Positions 7,032 through 14,158 are shown, counted from the first letter of the stretch. The stretch is 14,230 bases of DNA from an uncultured Ruminococcus sp. (GCA_900541495.1 UQKC01000057.1:1-14230); one strand, 5' to 3'. Made by a program: numbers and translations. The notes: generated by a model not told the origin, from the sequence alone.

Positions 7032-7988
7032 ATGCTTGAAAAAATCGAAAAGCCGGAAATCGAAACCGTTGAACTCAAGACCAACGGCACTTACGGCAAG
7101 TTTGCTATCGCTCCTCTTGAGCGCGGCTATGGACATACTCTTGGCAACAGCCTCAGACGTGTCCTGCTCTCCTCGCTTCCGGGTGTTGCTGTTACTTCGG
7201 TGAAGATTGACGGTGTACACCACGAATTATCTACTATTCCGGGCGTTAAGGAAGATGTTACTGAAATAGTTCTTAACCTTAAGGGACTCACGGCTAAGCT
7301 TTACGGCGAAGGCCCTAAGACCATCTATATCGAAGCCGAAGACGAATGCGAAGTTACCGCAGGTGACATCAAGGCGGATTCGGAAGTTGATATCCTCGTT
7401 CCGGATATGCACATTGCTACACTCGGCAAAGACGCTAAGCTTTATATGGAGATCACTATCGACAGAGGACGCGGATACGTTCCTGCTGAAAAGAACAAGC
7501 AGCTCTTCAACTTCGGTGTTGATGTTATCGCTGTTGACTCCATTTATACCCCTGTACTGAAAGTAAATTACACTGTTGAAGACACACGTCTTGGACAGGT
7601 AACTGATTATGATAAGCTCACACTTGATGTCTGGACCAACGGTGTTGTTTCAGCCAAGGAAGCTGTATCACAGGCAGCCAACCTCCTCATTGAGCATCTG
7701 AAGCTCTTCAGCGAGCTTTCTGATGAATCCGCTATCACTGAAATTATGGTAGAAAAGGACGACAAGGGCAAAGAAAAAGTCCTTGAGATGACCATTGAGG
7801 ACCTTGACTTATCAGTACGTTCGTTCAATTGCCTTAAGCGTGCAAACATTAACACAGTAGGTGATTTGATCAACAAGTCAGAAGAAGAGATGATGAAAGT
7901 CAGAAACCTTGGTAAGAAGTCCTTTGACGAAGTTAAGGAAAAGCTTCAGTCCCTCGGTTTTGAACTCAGCTCTGAAGATGATAACTAA
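7032..7988 (+). CDS. rpoA: DNA-directed RNA polymerase subunit alpha
   Basis: The alpha subunit dimerises to nucleate RNA polymerase assembly and contacts upstream promoter DNA and activators. The 318-residue length is normal. The N-terminal domain (about 1-235) includes FAIAPLERGYGHTLGNSLRR followed by VLLSSLPG, the dimerisation hallmark, and VDVIAVDSIYTPVLKVNYTV. A short linker leads to the C-terminal domain with SVRSFNCLKRANINTVGDL and KVRNLGKKSFDEVKEKL, the helix-hairpin-helix that binds UP elements. ATG at 7032 follows TAGGAGGG (7017-7024). The 69-nt spacer from rpsD shows a TATAAA at 6976 but no matching -35 at usual distance. Confidence 0.98.
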   Translation: MLEKIEKPEIETVELKTNGTYGKFAIAPLERGYGHTLGNSLRRVLLSSLPGVAVTSVKIDGVHHELSTIPGVKEDVTEIVLNLKGLTAKLYGEGPKTIYIEAEDECEVTAGDIKADSEVDILVPDMHIATLGKDAKLYMEITIDRGRGYVPAEKNKQLFNFGVDVIAVDSIYTPVLKVNYTVEDTRLGQVTDYDKLTLDVWTNGVVSAKEAVSQAANLLIEHLKLFSELSDESAITEIMVEKDDKGKEKVLEMTIEDLDLSVRSFNCLKRANINTVGDLINKSEEEMMKVRNLGKKSFDEVKEKLQSLGFELSSEDDN

Positions 7989-8041
7989 GAGTGATAATTT
8001 TGCAAAAATACGATACTTTTAATAGGTAAGGAGTGATTAGA

Positions 8042-8383
8042 ATGCCGGGAACAAGAAAATTGGGCAGAACAAGCGACCACAGAAAAGCAATGCTCAGAGC
8101 TATGGTTACATTCCTGCTCGAAAACGGCAAGATCGAAACAACAGTAACAAGAGCCAAAGAGGTTCGCGCTATGTCTGAAAAGATGATCACCATCGCCAAG
8201 ACTAACGACCTCCACTCCAGACGTCAGGTTCTTGCTTATGTTACAAAGGAAGATGTTGTCAAGAAGCTTTTTGACGAGATCGCACCTAAGTACGCTGATG
8301 TTAATGGCGGTTATACAAGAATCATCAAGACAGGTCCAAGACGTGGCGACGCTGCTGAAATGGCTATCATTGAACTTGTATAA
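8042..8383 (+). CDS. rplQ: 50S ribosomal protein L17
   Basis: L17 binds near the polypeptide exit tunnel of the large subunit. The 113-residue product starts MPGTRKLGRTSDHRKAMLRA and continues MVTFLLENGKIETTVTRAKE, the family signature, and ends with YTRIIKTGPRRGDAAEMAIIELV. I chose ATG at 8042 and not the in-frame GTG at 8033, because the GTG overlaps the AAGGAG ribosome binding site (8028-8033), the ATG lies 8 nt after it, and L17 proteins start MxxRKLGR. It is the last gene of the superoperon and is followed 21 nt later by a strong terminator. Confidence 0.97.
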   Translation: MPGTRKLGRTSDHRKAMLRAMVTFLLENGKIETTVTRAKEVRAMSEKMITIAKTNDLHSRRQVLAYVTKEDVVKKLFDEIAPKYADVNGGYTRIIKTGPRRGDAAEMAIIELV

Positions 8384-8404
8384 GTTTCTTTCGATATATA
8401 AATC

Positions 8405-8439
8405 AACGCTGTTCGATCAATTTCGGACAGCGTTTTTTT
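8405..8439 (+). terminator. Strong intrinsic terminator of the ribosomal protein operon
   Basis: The arms AACGCTGTTCGA (8405-8416) and TCGGACAGCGTT (8423-8434) make a 12-bp stem with a single G-T wobble and a 6-nt loop. Seven T residues (8433-8439) follow directly. This is a textbook rho-independent terminator and marks the end of the rplF-to-rplQ transcription unit. Confidence 0.95.
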
Positions 8440-8442
8440 GTT

Positions 8443-8576
8443 AAATTCGGAATGCGAAATTCGGAATTGAAGTTGGTTTGATATTTGGACACGGAAGAAT
8501 ATTAATTCAGCTTTTACCGAAATTTGTGGATTTTGCAAATAATTCCGAATTCCGCATTAAACTAAGTTCCGAATTT
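8443..8576. repeat. Imperfect inverted repeat around an AT-rich core
   Basis: AAATTCGGAA (8443-8452) is perfectly complementary to TTCCGAATTT (8567-8576). Inside it, AATGCGAAATTCGGAATT (8451-8468) is complementary to AATTCCGAATTCCGCATT (8541-8558) at all but one base. The right side has a few extra bases between the two blocks. The 72-nt core has no coding potential. The arms are made of AATTCGG and AATGCGG words that also recur as dispersed intergenic repeats in related genomes, from memory. It sits between the operon terminator and the tepA promoter and codes for nothing. Confidence 0.6.
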
Positions 8577-8585
8577 ACTTCGTGG

Positions 8586-8614
8586 TTGACTTTTTCTGAA
8601 AACTGGTTTATAAT
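8586..8614 (+). promoter_or_regulatory. Sigma-A promoter of the tepA-ftsK unit
   Basis: TTGACT (8586-8591) and a perfect TATAAT (8609-8614) are 17 nt apart, a near-consensus housekeeping promoter. Transcription is expected to start near 8620, giving a leader of about 65 nt before the tepA start at 8685. I see no clear operator or riboswitch in that leader. No equally good promoter is seen further down before uppP or ftsK. Confidence 0.82.
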
Positions 8615-8684
8615 TATACTGTATATTTATGCCCCGAAAATGAAATAATAGGTATATAGAAAATTCAGTTCGGGAGATATAGAT

Positions 8685-9419
8685 ATGAGCGAAAAAGATG
8701 AAAATAACGGTAACGAAAACAATGATTCCGCTGCTGATGAGGCGCTTGACCGTGCGGAGCTTATTGAAAAGACGGGGGAAGTCACTTCACAGAATGCGAA
8801 GCATCTCATTCACTGTCTTACGATAATCGGGCAGGTGGAGGGACATTATCTTCTTCCGCCGCAAAACAAGACAACCAAATATGAACACATCATGCCTGCG
8901 CTTGTGGCTGTTGAGCAGGACAGGTCAATTGAGGGTTTGGTCATAATCCTGAACACGGTTGGCGGTGATGTTGAGGCAGGGCTTGCTATTGCAGAACTTA
9001 TTGCGGGAATGAAAACGCCGACGGTTTCAATTGTTGTTGGCGGCGGGCACTCTATTGGTGTGCCGCTTGCAGTTTCGGCGAAGCGTTCTTTCATTGTGCC
9101 AAGTGCGACTATGACAATTCACCCTGTGCGAATGAGCGGCACGGTTCTCGGAGTTCCGCAGACCTTATCCTATTTTGACAAGATGCAGGACAGGATAAGC
9201 AATTTCGTTTGCCGAAACAGCGGCATTTCCGCTCAGCGTTTCAAGGAGCTTATGATGAACACGGGCGAGCTTACCATGGATATGGGAACTGTCATTGACG
9301 GCGAAACTGCGGTCAATGAGGGTTTGATAGATCGGCTCGGCGGTTTATCCGATGCTATTGAGGAGCTTTACAAGCTTATCGAAACGAGCGAGCCGCGCTA
9401 TCCCGATGAAGAATCATAA
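8685..9419 (+). CDS. tepA: ClpP-fold serine protease, TepA (YmfB) family
   Basis: A 244-residue member of the ClpP/crotonase-fold protease group, of the TepA (translocation-enhancing protein, B. subtilis YmfB) type. The family is cytoplasmic and has been linked to protein export and to signal-peptide or misfolded-protein turnover; the exact substrate is not known to me. The fold signatures are LVIILNTVGGDVEAGLAIAE (about 85-104), GGGHSIGVPLAVSAKRSF with the likely nucleophile S123, and ATMTIHPVR with the likely general base H146. A third catalytic Asp is not obvious, as is usual for this branch. The first 20 residues are acidic and low in complexity. ATG at 8685 follows GGGAG (8672-8676). In Bacillota it lies next to ylzJ and spoIIIE, as here. 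Confidence 0.88.
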   Translation: MSEKDENNGNENNDSAADEALDRAELIEKTGEVTSQNAKHLIHCLTIIGQVEGHYLLPPQNKTTKYEHIMPALVAVEQDRSIEGLVIILNTVGGDVEAGLAIAELIAGMKTPTVSIVVGGGHSIGVPLAVSAKRSFIVPSATMTIHPVRMSGTVLGVPQTLSYFDKMQDRISNFVCRNSGISAQRFKELMMNTGELTMDMGTVIDGETAVNEGLIDRLGGLSDAIEELYKLIETSEPRYPDEES

Positions 9420-9434
9420 GCGGAGGTGCGGAAA

Positions 9435-9668
9435 ATGGTCATTCACTCTATTATCGGCGAATATGATATTTTATATGCGCAGGAACGCGAGGCGGCTTAT
9501 GCGCTTCGTTCTGTTCAGAGCACTGACGGATATGATGAAGCTTTGTTTTCTGCGGACTGCACGAAGCTTTCGGCGGAAACGCTCAGACTGCCTTGTGATG
9601 TGGGCAGTTTGAAATCTTTTTCGGTTTTAAATAAGGTCACCTCAAAAAACCACCGGCTAAAGCCTTAG
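9435..9668 (+). CDS. Small YlzJ-like protein with 3' end altered by an insertion
   Basis: A 77-residue product beginning MVIHSIIGEYDILYAQE. I identify it as YlzJ-like mainly by place: B. subtilis has tepA-ylzJ-spoIIIE and YlzJ is about 70 residues; sequence similarity alone does not let me be sure. Function of the family is unknown. ATG at 9435 follows GGAGGTG (9422-9428); an in-frame GTG at 9426 overlaps that site and is rejected. The last ten codons (from 9636) and the TAG at 9666 lie inside the inserted element 9635-9806. Removing the element with one ATAA copy would restore an ending SVLNK and a TGA (9812-9814), a 67-residue protein. So the present C-terminal VTSKNHRLKP is foreign; most of the protein is intact. 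Confidence 0.6.
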   Translation: MVIHSIIGEYDILYAQEREAAYALRSVQSTDGYDEALFSADCTKLSAETLRLPCDVGSLKSFSVLNKVTSKNHRLKP

Positions 9669-9806
9669 CACCTCATCTGCTTGCAGATTTTACGTCATCT
9701 TGCACATAAATTTCTTGACATACGGCAGTATGCCTGCGAAATTTCTATACAATCTGACGAAAAATCTGACTGCGCATCTGAGGCACTATGGTTTTTAGAT
9801 GTGACC
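9635..9806. mobile_element. 172-bp fold-back MITE-like element with 4-bp target duplication
   Basis: The left end GGTCACCTCAAAAAACCAC matches the inverted right end GGTCACATCTAAAAACCAT with few differences. ATAA occurs directly on both sides (9631-9634 and 9807-9810), as expected of a target-site duplication. The arms are complementary almost throughout: GCACCTCA (9668-9675) with TGAGGCAC (9779-9786), CAGATTTTACGTCA (9684-9697) with TGACGAAAAATCTG (9755-9768, one mismatch), AAATTTC (9708-9714) with GAAATTT (9738-9744), and at the centre CATAC-GGCA-GTATG (9719-9732). The left arm has about ten extra bases containing a tiny hairpin, GGCTAAAGCC. There is no transposase; it must be moved in trans. 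Confidence 0.8.
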
Positions 9807-9862
9807 ATAAGTGAAAAAATGCGCTGTTTGGCGCTTAAATAAGGCAACGGAGGAAAATTTCT

Positions 9863-10744
9863 ATGACAGTAATTGAGGGCATTATTCAGGGACTTATTCA
9901 GGGCTTATCGGAGTTCCTGCCGATATCAAGCTCGGGTCATTTATCGGTTTTTCAGCATTTCTTCGGTATTCACGGGGAAAGTGCTGTGCTGGTGAATGTT
10001 TTCCTGCATCTTGGAACGCTCATTGCGGTATTCATTGCGTTCTGGGGGAAGATAAAGGCACTGATAATTGAATTTTTCAAGCTTTTAAAGGATATTTTCA
10101 CGGGAAAATTCAAGTGGAAAGAGATGAATCCCGAGCGCAGGATGATATTTATGATAATAATTTCTATTCTGCCGCTTTTCGGGTTTTACATATTCAAGGA
10201 TTTCTTCGAGGGATTGCAGTCGGACAAGAGCGTTGTTGCGGAGGGTATCGGTTTCCTGTACACTTCGGCGCTGTTGTTCCTTTCGACGAGCAAGCTTTGC
10301 GACGGAAACAAGCTGACTTGCGGCGAGGTCACAACGCCAAAGGCACTTTTGATAGGTGTATTTCAGGGAATTGCGCTTGTGCCGGGCATATCAAGGTCGG
10401 GTTCGACAATTTCGGCAGGACTTTTTGCAGGATTAAAGCGTGAGGACGCTGTTGAATACAGTTTTATTCTCGGTATTCCCGTAATACTTGCAGGTGCGCT
10501 GACGGAGATGCTTTCTTATGACGTGGGAGCGACTTCGGAGCTTATACTGCCGCTTATTGTAGGATTTGTTGTGGCGGCTGTATCGGGATATCTGGCAATA
10601 AGGCTTATAAAGCTGCTCGTTGTATCGGACAAATTCAGAATTTTTGCGTTTTACACGCTTATACTTGGTATAATTGTACTTTCGATAGGAATTTATGAGG
10701 ACGTAAGCGGAAATTATCTTTATGAGATTATAGCTGCGAAATAA
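9863..10744 (+). CDS. uppP: Undecaprenyl-diphosphate phosphatase (BacA family)
   Basis: This integral membrane enzyme dephosphorylates undecaprenyl diphosphate to the monophosphate, recycling the lipid carrier of peptidoglycan and wall polymer synthesis; extra copies give bacitracin resistance. The 293-residue product has about eight hydrophobic segments. The two active-site regions are complete: GLIQGLSEFLPISSSGH (10-26, with E17 and H26) and PGISRSGST (174-182, with R178). The ATG at 9863 follows GGAGG (9849-9853). The gene lies between the ylzJ-like gene and ftsK, downstream of the MITE-like element, so its transcription from the tepA promoter would have to pass through that long inverted repeat. 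ftsK starts 14 nt after its stop. Confidence 0.96.
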   Translation: MTVIEGIIQGLIQGLSEFLPISSSGHLSVFQHFFGIHGESAVLVNVFLHLGTLIAVFIAFWGKIKALIIEFFKLLKDIFTGKFKWKEMNPERRMIFMIIISILPLFGFYIFKDFFEGLQSDKSVVAEGIGFLYTSALLFLSTSKLCDGNKLTCGEVTTPKALLIGVFQGIALVPGISRSGSTISAGLFAGLKREDAVEYSFILGIPVILAGALTEMLSYDVGATSELILPLIVGFVVAAVSGYLAIRLIKLLVVSDKFRIFAFYTLILGIIVLSIGIYEDVSGNYLYEIIAAK

Positions 10745-10758
10745 TTGGAGGAATAGAT

Positions 10759-13563
10759 TTGGCACAGAACAAGACAAAGGCGAGCAAAGAGGAGATCGCC
10801 CGTCAGAATGAGAATGCAAGGCATCACGACCGAGTTTTATGGTCAACGGTGCTGTTTGCGGCAGGTGTGCTTGCGGCGGCATTCACGCTGATAAAGGGTG
10901 AGTCACTCTGGAACACGATACATAATATTTTTCTCGGATTATTCGGCGTGACCGCGTTCCTTGTGCCGATAGTGATGATCTATGCTTCGATAATGATAGC
11001 AATGGATAAGACGGAGCTTTATGTAAGCACGAGGCTCGTTCAGTGCGGAGCGGCGATACTGCTTCTGACGGGATTCGTACAGATATTCTTCGCAGGGGAG
11101 CTTCAGGGAGAGCGGCTTTTTGACGAGATACTTCCTGCGCTTTATTCGGAGGGAAAGAAGCTTCGCGGCGGCGGAGTGATGAGCATTATCATTGCAGGGC
11201 CTTTGCTTGCGCTTTTCAAGAGGGTCGGGGCATCGATAATCGTTGTGCTGCTTTGCTTCGTATATATAATGGTAGTTGCGAACAAGACGGTCATTGACCT
11301 TTTCAAAATGGTGCGCAACGGTTTTGCAAAGGCGAGTGCTGCCCGTGCGGAGAGCTATGTTGAAACGCCCGATTTTGTACCTCCTCCGGGGGCAAAGAAT
11401 ATGAAAAAGGCTGTTCCGAACGCTGATGTTCCTGCGAAGATAGCGGAGAAGCAGCAGAAGAACTTTGATGTTGACATTCCGATGCCTGCGGGACAGAAGC
11501 TTTCACAGTCGGAGCAGATAAAGGCTACGGGAACTCTGACCGAGCCGCCGAAGGAGTTCACGGACGAGGGTTCGGCAATTCCTGCGGCTGCGCCCAAGAT
11601 AGTCGGAAACAAGGCTGTTGAGGCTGACAAGGCGCTTGCGAAGGAGCAGCTCAAATCGGCATCGAGCGAGCTTGATGATATTATAAAGAAGGCTGCGGCT
11701 GCGCCGAAAAAGGTGGCAAGTACGGCAAGTTCGGCGGCCTCAAATGCTGCATCTGCGGCTTCGTCAAACACGGTTTTGGGCAATGCTTCGACGGCTGTTT
11801 CATCGGGTGCGGCTAAGACTTCGTCCGAAGATGACAACTCGCAGCTGAAAAAGGACATTGCGAACGCTATGGCTAATCGCAAGGCTGTTGCGAAGCAGTC
11901 AACTCTTGCTTCGGAGAAGATAGAATCGACCGAGGAGCTTGATATGCCCGATGCGCCGACGGCGGCTGACATTCAGCACGAAATTACCGAGAACAAGCAG
12001 GAAACTTTCGTTTACACGTTCCCACCGATAGACCTTTTGAAGCAGGCTGACAATGAGAGCAACTCCGAGCAGGCAGAAGCGGAGATGAAGAACAACGCTG
12101 ACACGCTCGTTGACACTTTGAAGAGCTTCGGCGTTCAGACGAGGATAGTTGACATTCACCGTGGCCCGACGGTTACGAGGTATGAGCTTCAGCCGAGCGC
12201 GGGCGTTAAAATTTCAAAGATAACTGCGCTTGCTGATGATATTGCGCTCAATCTTGCGGCGGCAGGTGTTCGTATCGAAGCGCCTATTCCGGGTAAGGCG
12301 GCTGTCGGAATCGAAGTTCCGAACCGAGTAAAAGACACGGTTTCGATCCGTGAGATGATCGAGAGCGAGGAATTTTCACACGCGAAGAGCAAGCTTTCGT
12401 TCGTTGTCGGAAAGAACATTGACGGTGAAGTTATTGTCGGTGATATTGCGAAGCTTCCGCACGTTATCATTGCAGGTACTACGGGTTCGGGTAAATCTGT
12501 TTGTACGAACAGTATAATTATGAGTATTTTATACAATGCTTCGCCCGATGAGGTTCGTCTTGTACTTATTGACCCGAAGATGGTTGAATTCAAGGTTTAT
12601 GACGGCATACCGCATCTGCTTATCCCTGTTGTCACCGACCCGAGAAAGGCGGCAGGTGCGCTTTCGTGGGCGGTTCAGGAGATGCTCAAGCGGTACAAGC
12701 TTTTTGCGGACAGCAATGTCCGTGACCTTAACGGATACAATGAAATGGCTGCCGAAACGGAGGGCGTTGAGCCTTTGCCGAGGATAGTCATTGCGATAGA
12801 CGAGTTGGCTGACCTTATGATGGCTTGCTCGAACGAAGTTGAAGATTCGATATGCCGACTTGCGCAGATGGCAAGAGCGGCAGGTATGCACCTTATTATT
12901 GCGACACAGCGACCGACTGTTGATGTTATCACGGGTCTTATCAAGGCGAATATTCCGTCGAGAATCGCACTGACGGTTTCGTCGCAGATAGACAGCCGAA
13001 CTATCATTGACACGGCAGGTGCGGAAAAGCTGCTCGGCTACGGCGATATGCTTTACTATCCGCAGGGCATACCGAAGCCTGTCCGAGTTCAGGGCTGTTT
13101 CGTTTCGACAAAGGAAGTCGAGGCGGTCGTTTCGTTCATCAAGAGCGGCGGTCAGGTCGAATATTCGAGTGAGATCATCGAGGAGATCGAAAAGGCTACG
13201 CCTGTGCCGAAGGGTGAGGGCAAGGGTGACAATTCCTCCGATGTTCCTACGGGTGACGGCAGCGACGAGGAGATCATCGATCGTGCTGTTGAGGTGCTTT
13301 GCGATGCGGGACAGGCTTCCGTTTCGTACTTACAGAGAAAGCTGAAGCTTGGCTATGCCCGTGCGGCGAGAATAATGGATCAGCTTGAAGAGCTGGGCGT
13401 TGTTAGCCCTTACGAGGGTTCAAAGCCGCGAGCTGTTATAATCACGAAAGAGATGTGGTTAAAGCGCAAGCTTATCAATCAGGACGTTGTTTCCGAACCC
13501 GTTGGTGACGGCGGCTCGGAGATATTTGACGAAGTGGTTTCGCAGATGGAAGAATCGGATTAA
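10759..13563 (+). CDS. DNA translocase FtsK/SpoIIIE
   Basis: A septum-bound, hexameric ATP-driven DNA pump that clears chromosomes from the division site; in spore formers SpoIIIE packs the forespore chromosome. The 934-residue product has four or five N-terminal hydrophobic segments (about 27-45, 57-82, 92-113, 139-175), a linker to about residue 410 that is rich in Ala, Ser and Lys (most extreme at 313-354), then the motor with FVYTFPPIDLL, Walker A GTTGSGKS (about 573-580) and Walker B IVIAIDELAD (about 676-685), and the DNA-reading winged-helix gamma domain from about 836 (DEEIIDRAVEVL, KLKLGYARAARIMDQLEELG). TTG at 10759 follows GGAGG (10747-10751). Sequence alone does not tell FtsK from SpoIIIE; neighbouring tepA and ylzJ recall the spoIIIE locus. 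Confidence 0.96.
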   Translation: MAQNKTKASKEEIARQNENARHHDRVLWSTVLFAAGVLAAAFTLIKGESLWNTIHNIFLGLFGVTAFLVPIVMIYASIMIAMDKTELYVSTRLVQCGAAILLLTGFVQIFFAGELQGERLFDEILPALYSEGKKLRGGGVMSIIIAGPLLALFKRVGASIIVVLLCFVYIMVVANKTVIDLFKMVRNGFAKASAARAESYVETPDFVPPPGAKNMKKAVPNADVPAKIAEKQQKNFDVDIPMPAGQKLSQSEQIKATGTLTEPPKEFTDEGSAIPAAAPKIVGNKAVEADKALAKEQLKSASSELDDIIKKAAAAPKKVASTASSAASNAASAASSNTVLGNASTAVSSGAAKTSSEDDNSQLKKDIANAMANRKAVAKQSTLASEKIESTEELDMPDAPTAADIQHEITENKQETFVYTFPPIDLLKQADNESNSEQAEAEMKNNADTLVDTLKSFGVQTRIVDIHRGPTVTRYELQPSAGVKISKITALADDIALNLAAAGVRIEAPIPGKAAVGIEVPNRVKDTVSIREMIESEEFSHAKSKLSFVVGKNIDGEVIVGDIAKLPHVIIAGTTGSGKSVCTNSIIMSILYNASPDEVRLVLIDPKMVEFKVYDGIPHLLIPVVTDPRKAAGALSWAVQEMLKRYKLFADSNVRDLNGYNEMAAETEGVEPLPRIVIAIDELADLMMACSNEVEDSICRLAQMARAAGMHLIIATQRPTVDVITGLIKANIPSRIALTVSSQIDSRTIIDTAGAEKLLGYGDMLYYPQGIPKPVRVQGCFVSTKEVEAVVSFIKSGGQVEYSSEIIEEIEKATPVPKGEGKGDNSSDVPTGDGSDEEIIDRAVEVLCDAGQASVSYLQRKLKLGYARAARIMDQLEELGVVSPYEGSKPRAVIITKEMWLKRKLINQDVVSEPVGDGGSEIFDEVVSQMEESD

Positions 13564-13579
13564 TGCGTAATGCGTAATT
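13561..13579. repeat. TAATGCG tandem words at the end of ftsK
   Basis: TAATGCGTAATGCGTAATT contains two and a half copies of a 7-bp word. The stop codon of ftsK (TAA, 13561-13563) is the first three bases of the repeat. Similar AATGCG words occur in the inverted repeat at 8451-8468. It is too short for a firm classification. Confidence 0.45.
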
Positions 13580-13611
13580 ATTTTTGTTCCGCAAAGTATC
13601 GCAAAATCGTT

Positions 13612-13637
13612 GGGGGCGGATTCTGTATCCGCCCGTT
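13612..13637 (+). repeat. Palindromic GC-rich repeat, copy 1
   Basis: GGGCGGAT (13614-13621) and ATCCGCCC (13627-13634) form a perfect 8-bp stem with a 5-nt loop, followed by GTT. The unit matches the inverted copy at 14197-14226 with one difference over 25 bp. No T run follows, so it is not a typical terminator, but the hairpin could still protect the 3' end of the ftsK transcript. Confidence 0.75.
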
Positions 13638-13666
13638 GACAGACCTTGCATTTAGGGTGAATTTTC

Positions 13667-13693
13667 TGTAGGGAACGGGTTTCCCGTCCCGTT
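13667..13693 (+). repeat. Palindromic GC-rich repeat, divergent copy 2
   Basis: GGGAACGGG (13671-13679) and CCCGTCCC (13683-13690) pair with one bulged A across a TTT loop. The flanks TGTAGGG and CCCGTT match those of the unit at 14197-14226 (GTAGGG, CCCGTT on its own strand), while the middle differs. This suggests a family with constant ends and a variable palindrome. Confidence 0.55.
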
Positions 13694-13750
13694 ATGCCCG
13701 TTGTGTTGGGTGATTTCGTCTGTTTGTTATTTCGATCTGAGGTGTATACT

Positions 13751-14158
13751 ATGCTTGATATTATAAAACGGCATATTATTGATATTATCGGAATTGCGCT
13801 GGCTGTTTCACTGTTTCTTTTTGAAGGGTTGGCGGCGTTTTTGGGCGTGATAATGTTATTGTCTTATGCGTATTTGCGCATTGGAGCTTTTGTGATCGTT
13901 CCGATGATCTTGGCGATGAATATTGCGGCATACAAACTGATCGAAAAAAACAAAGCATCGGGTATCATTCCTGCGTTGCTCGGCGGAACGATAGGAGGAT
14001 ATATTGCTATCCATACGGCTAACATCTTTTACTGCAAGGAAAAGCTTATAAGAATTTTTTTCAGGATTTTTATATGGATATGTATTTTGCTGATAACATT
14101 GGTTCTATTGGTTTTTTTCGGGCGTTATGACAGTTCAATGCTGGGGATCATAGAATAA
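13751..14158 (+). CDS. Unrecognised small membrane protein, possibly DUF1294-like
   Basis: A 135-residue, very hydrophobic protein with about four membrane segments (roughly 9-40, 44-62, 72-90, 104-124). Between the second and third lies a short charged loop, YKLIEKNKASG, and then LLGGTIGGYIAIHTANIF. The pattern of a Lys-rich loop followed by LLGGxIGGYxxxx recalls the DUF1294 membrane family, but the match is from memory and weak. I chose ATG at 13751 because TGAGGTG (13738-13744) precedes it; the in-frame ATG at 13694 abuts a repeat and lacks a ribosome binding site. No function can be assigned. It lies alone between palindromic repeats and looks like accessory sequence; codon use is less biased than in the ribosomal genes. 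Confidence 0.7.
   Translation: MLDIIKRHIIDIIGIALAVSLFLFEGLAAFLGVIMLLSYAYLRIGAFVIVPMILAMNIAAYKLIEKNKASGIIPALLGGTIGGYIAIHTANIFYCKEKLIRIFFRIFIWICILLITLVLLVFFGRYDSSMLGIIE

Noticed and set aside
9715..9751. TTGACA and TATACA inside the fold-back element as an outward promoter for uppP
   Set aside because: The boxes are 25 nt apart; no -10 lies at 16-18 nt from TTGACA.
9627..9844. Direct repeat TTAAATAAGG (9627-9636 and 9835-9844) as the real element boundary
   Set aside because: The inverted ends GGTCAC/GTGACC with ATAA on both sides explain the structure better; the second copy lies 28 bp outside and is probably chance in AT-rich sequence.
11355..11972. Minus-strand frame of 205 codons opposite the ftsK linker
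   Set aside because: It mirrors the Ala/Ser-rich linker codons; composition explains the lack of stops.
13694..13750. ATG at 13694 as an N-terminal extension of the last membrane protein
   Set aside because: It directly follows a palindromic repeat and has no ribosome binding site; TGAGGTG before the ATG at 13751 is better.
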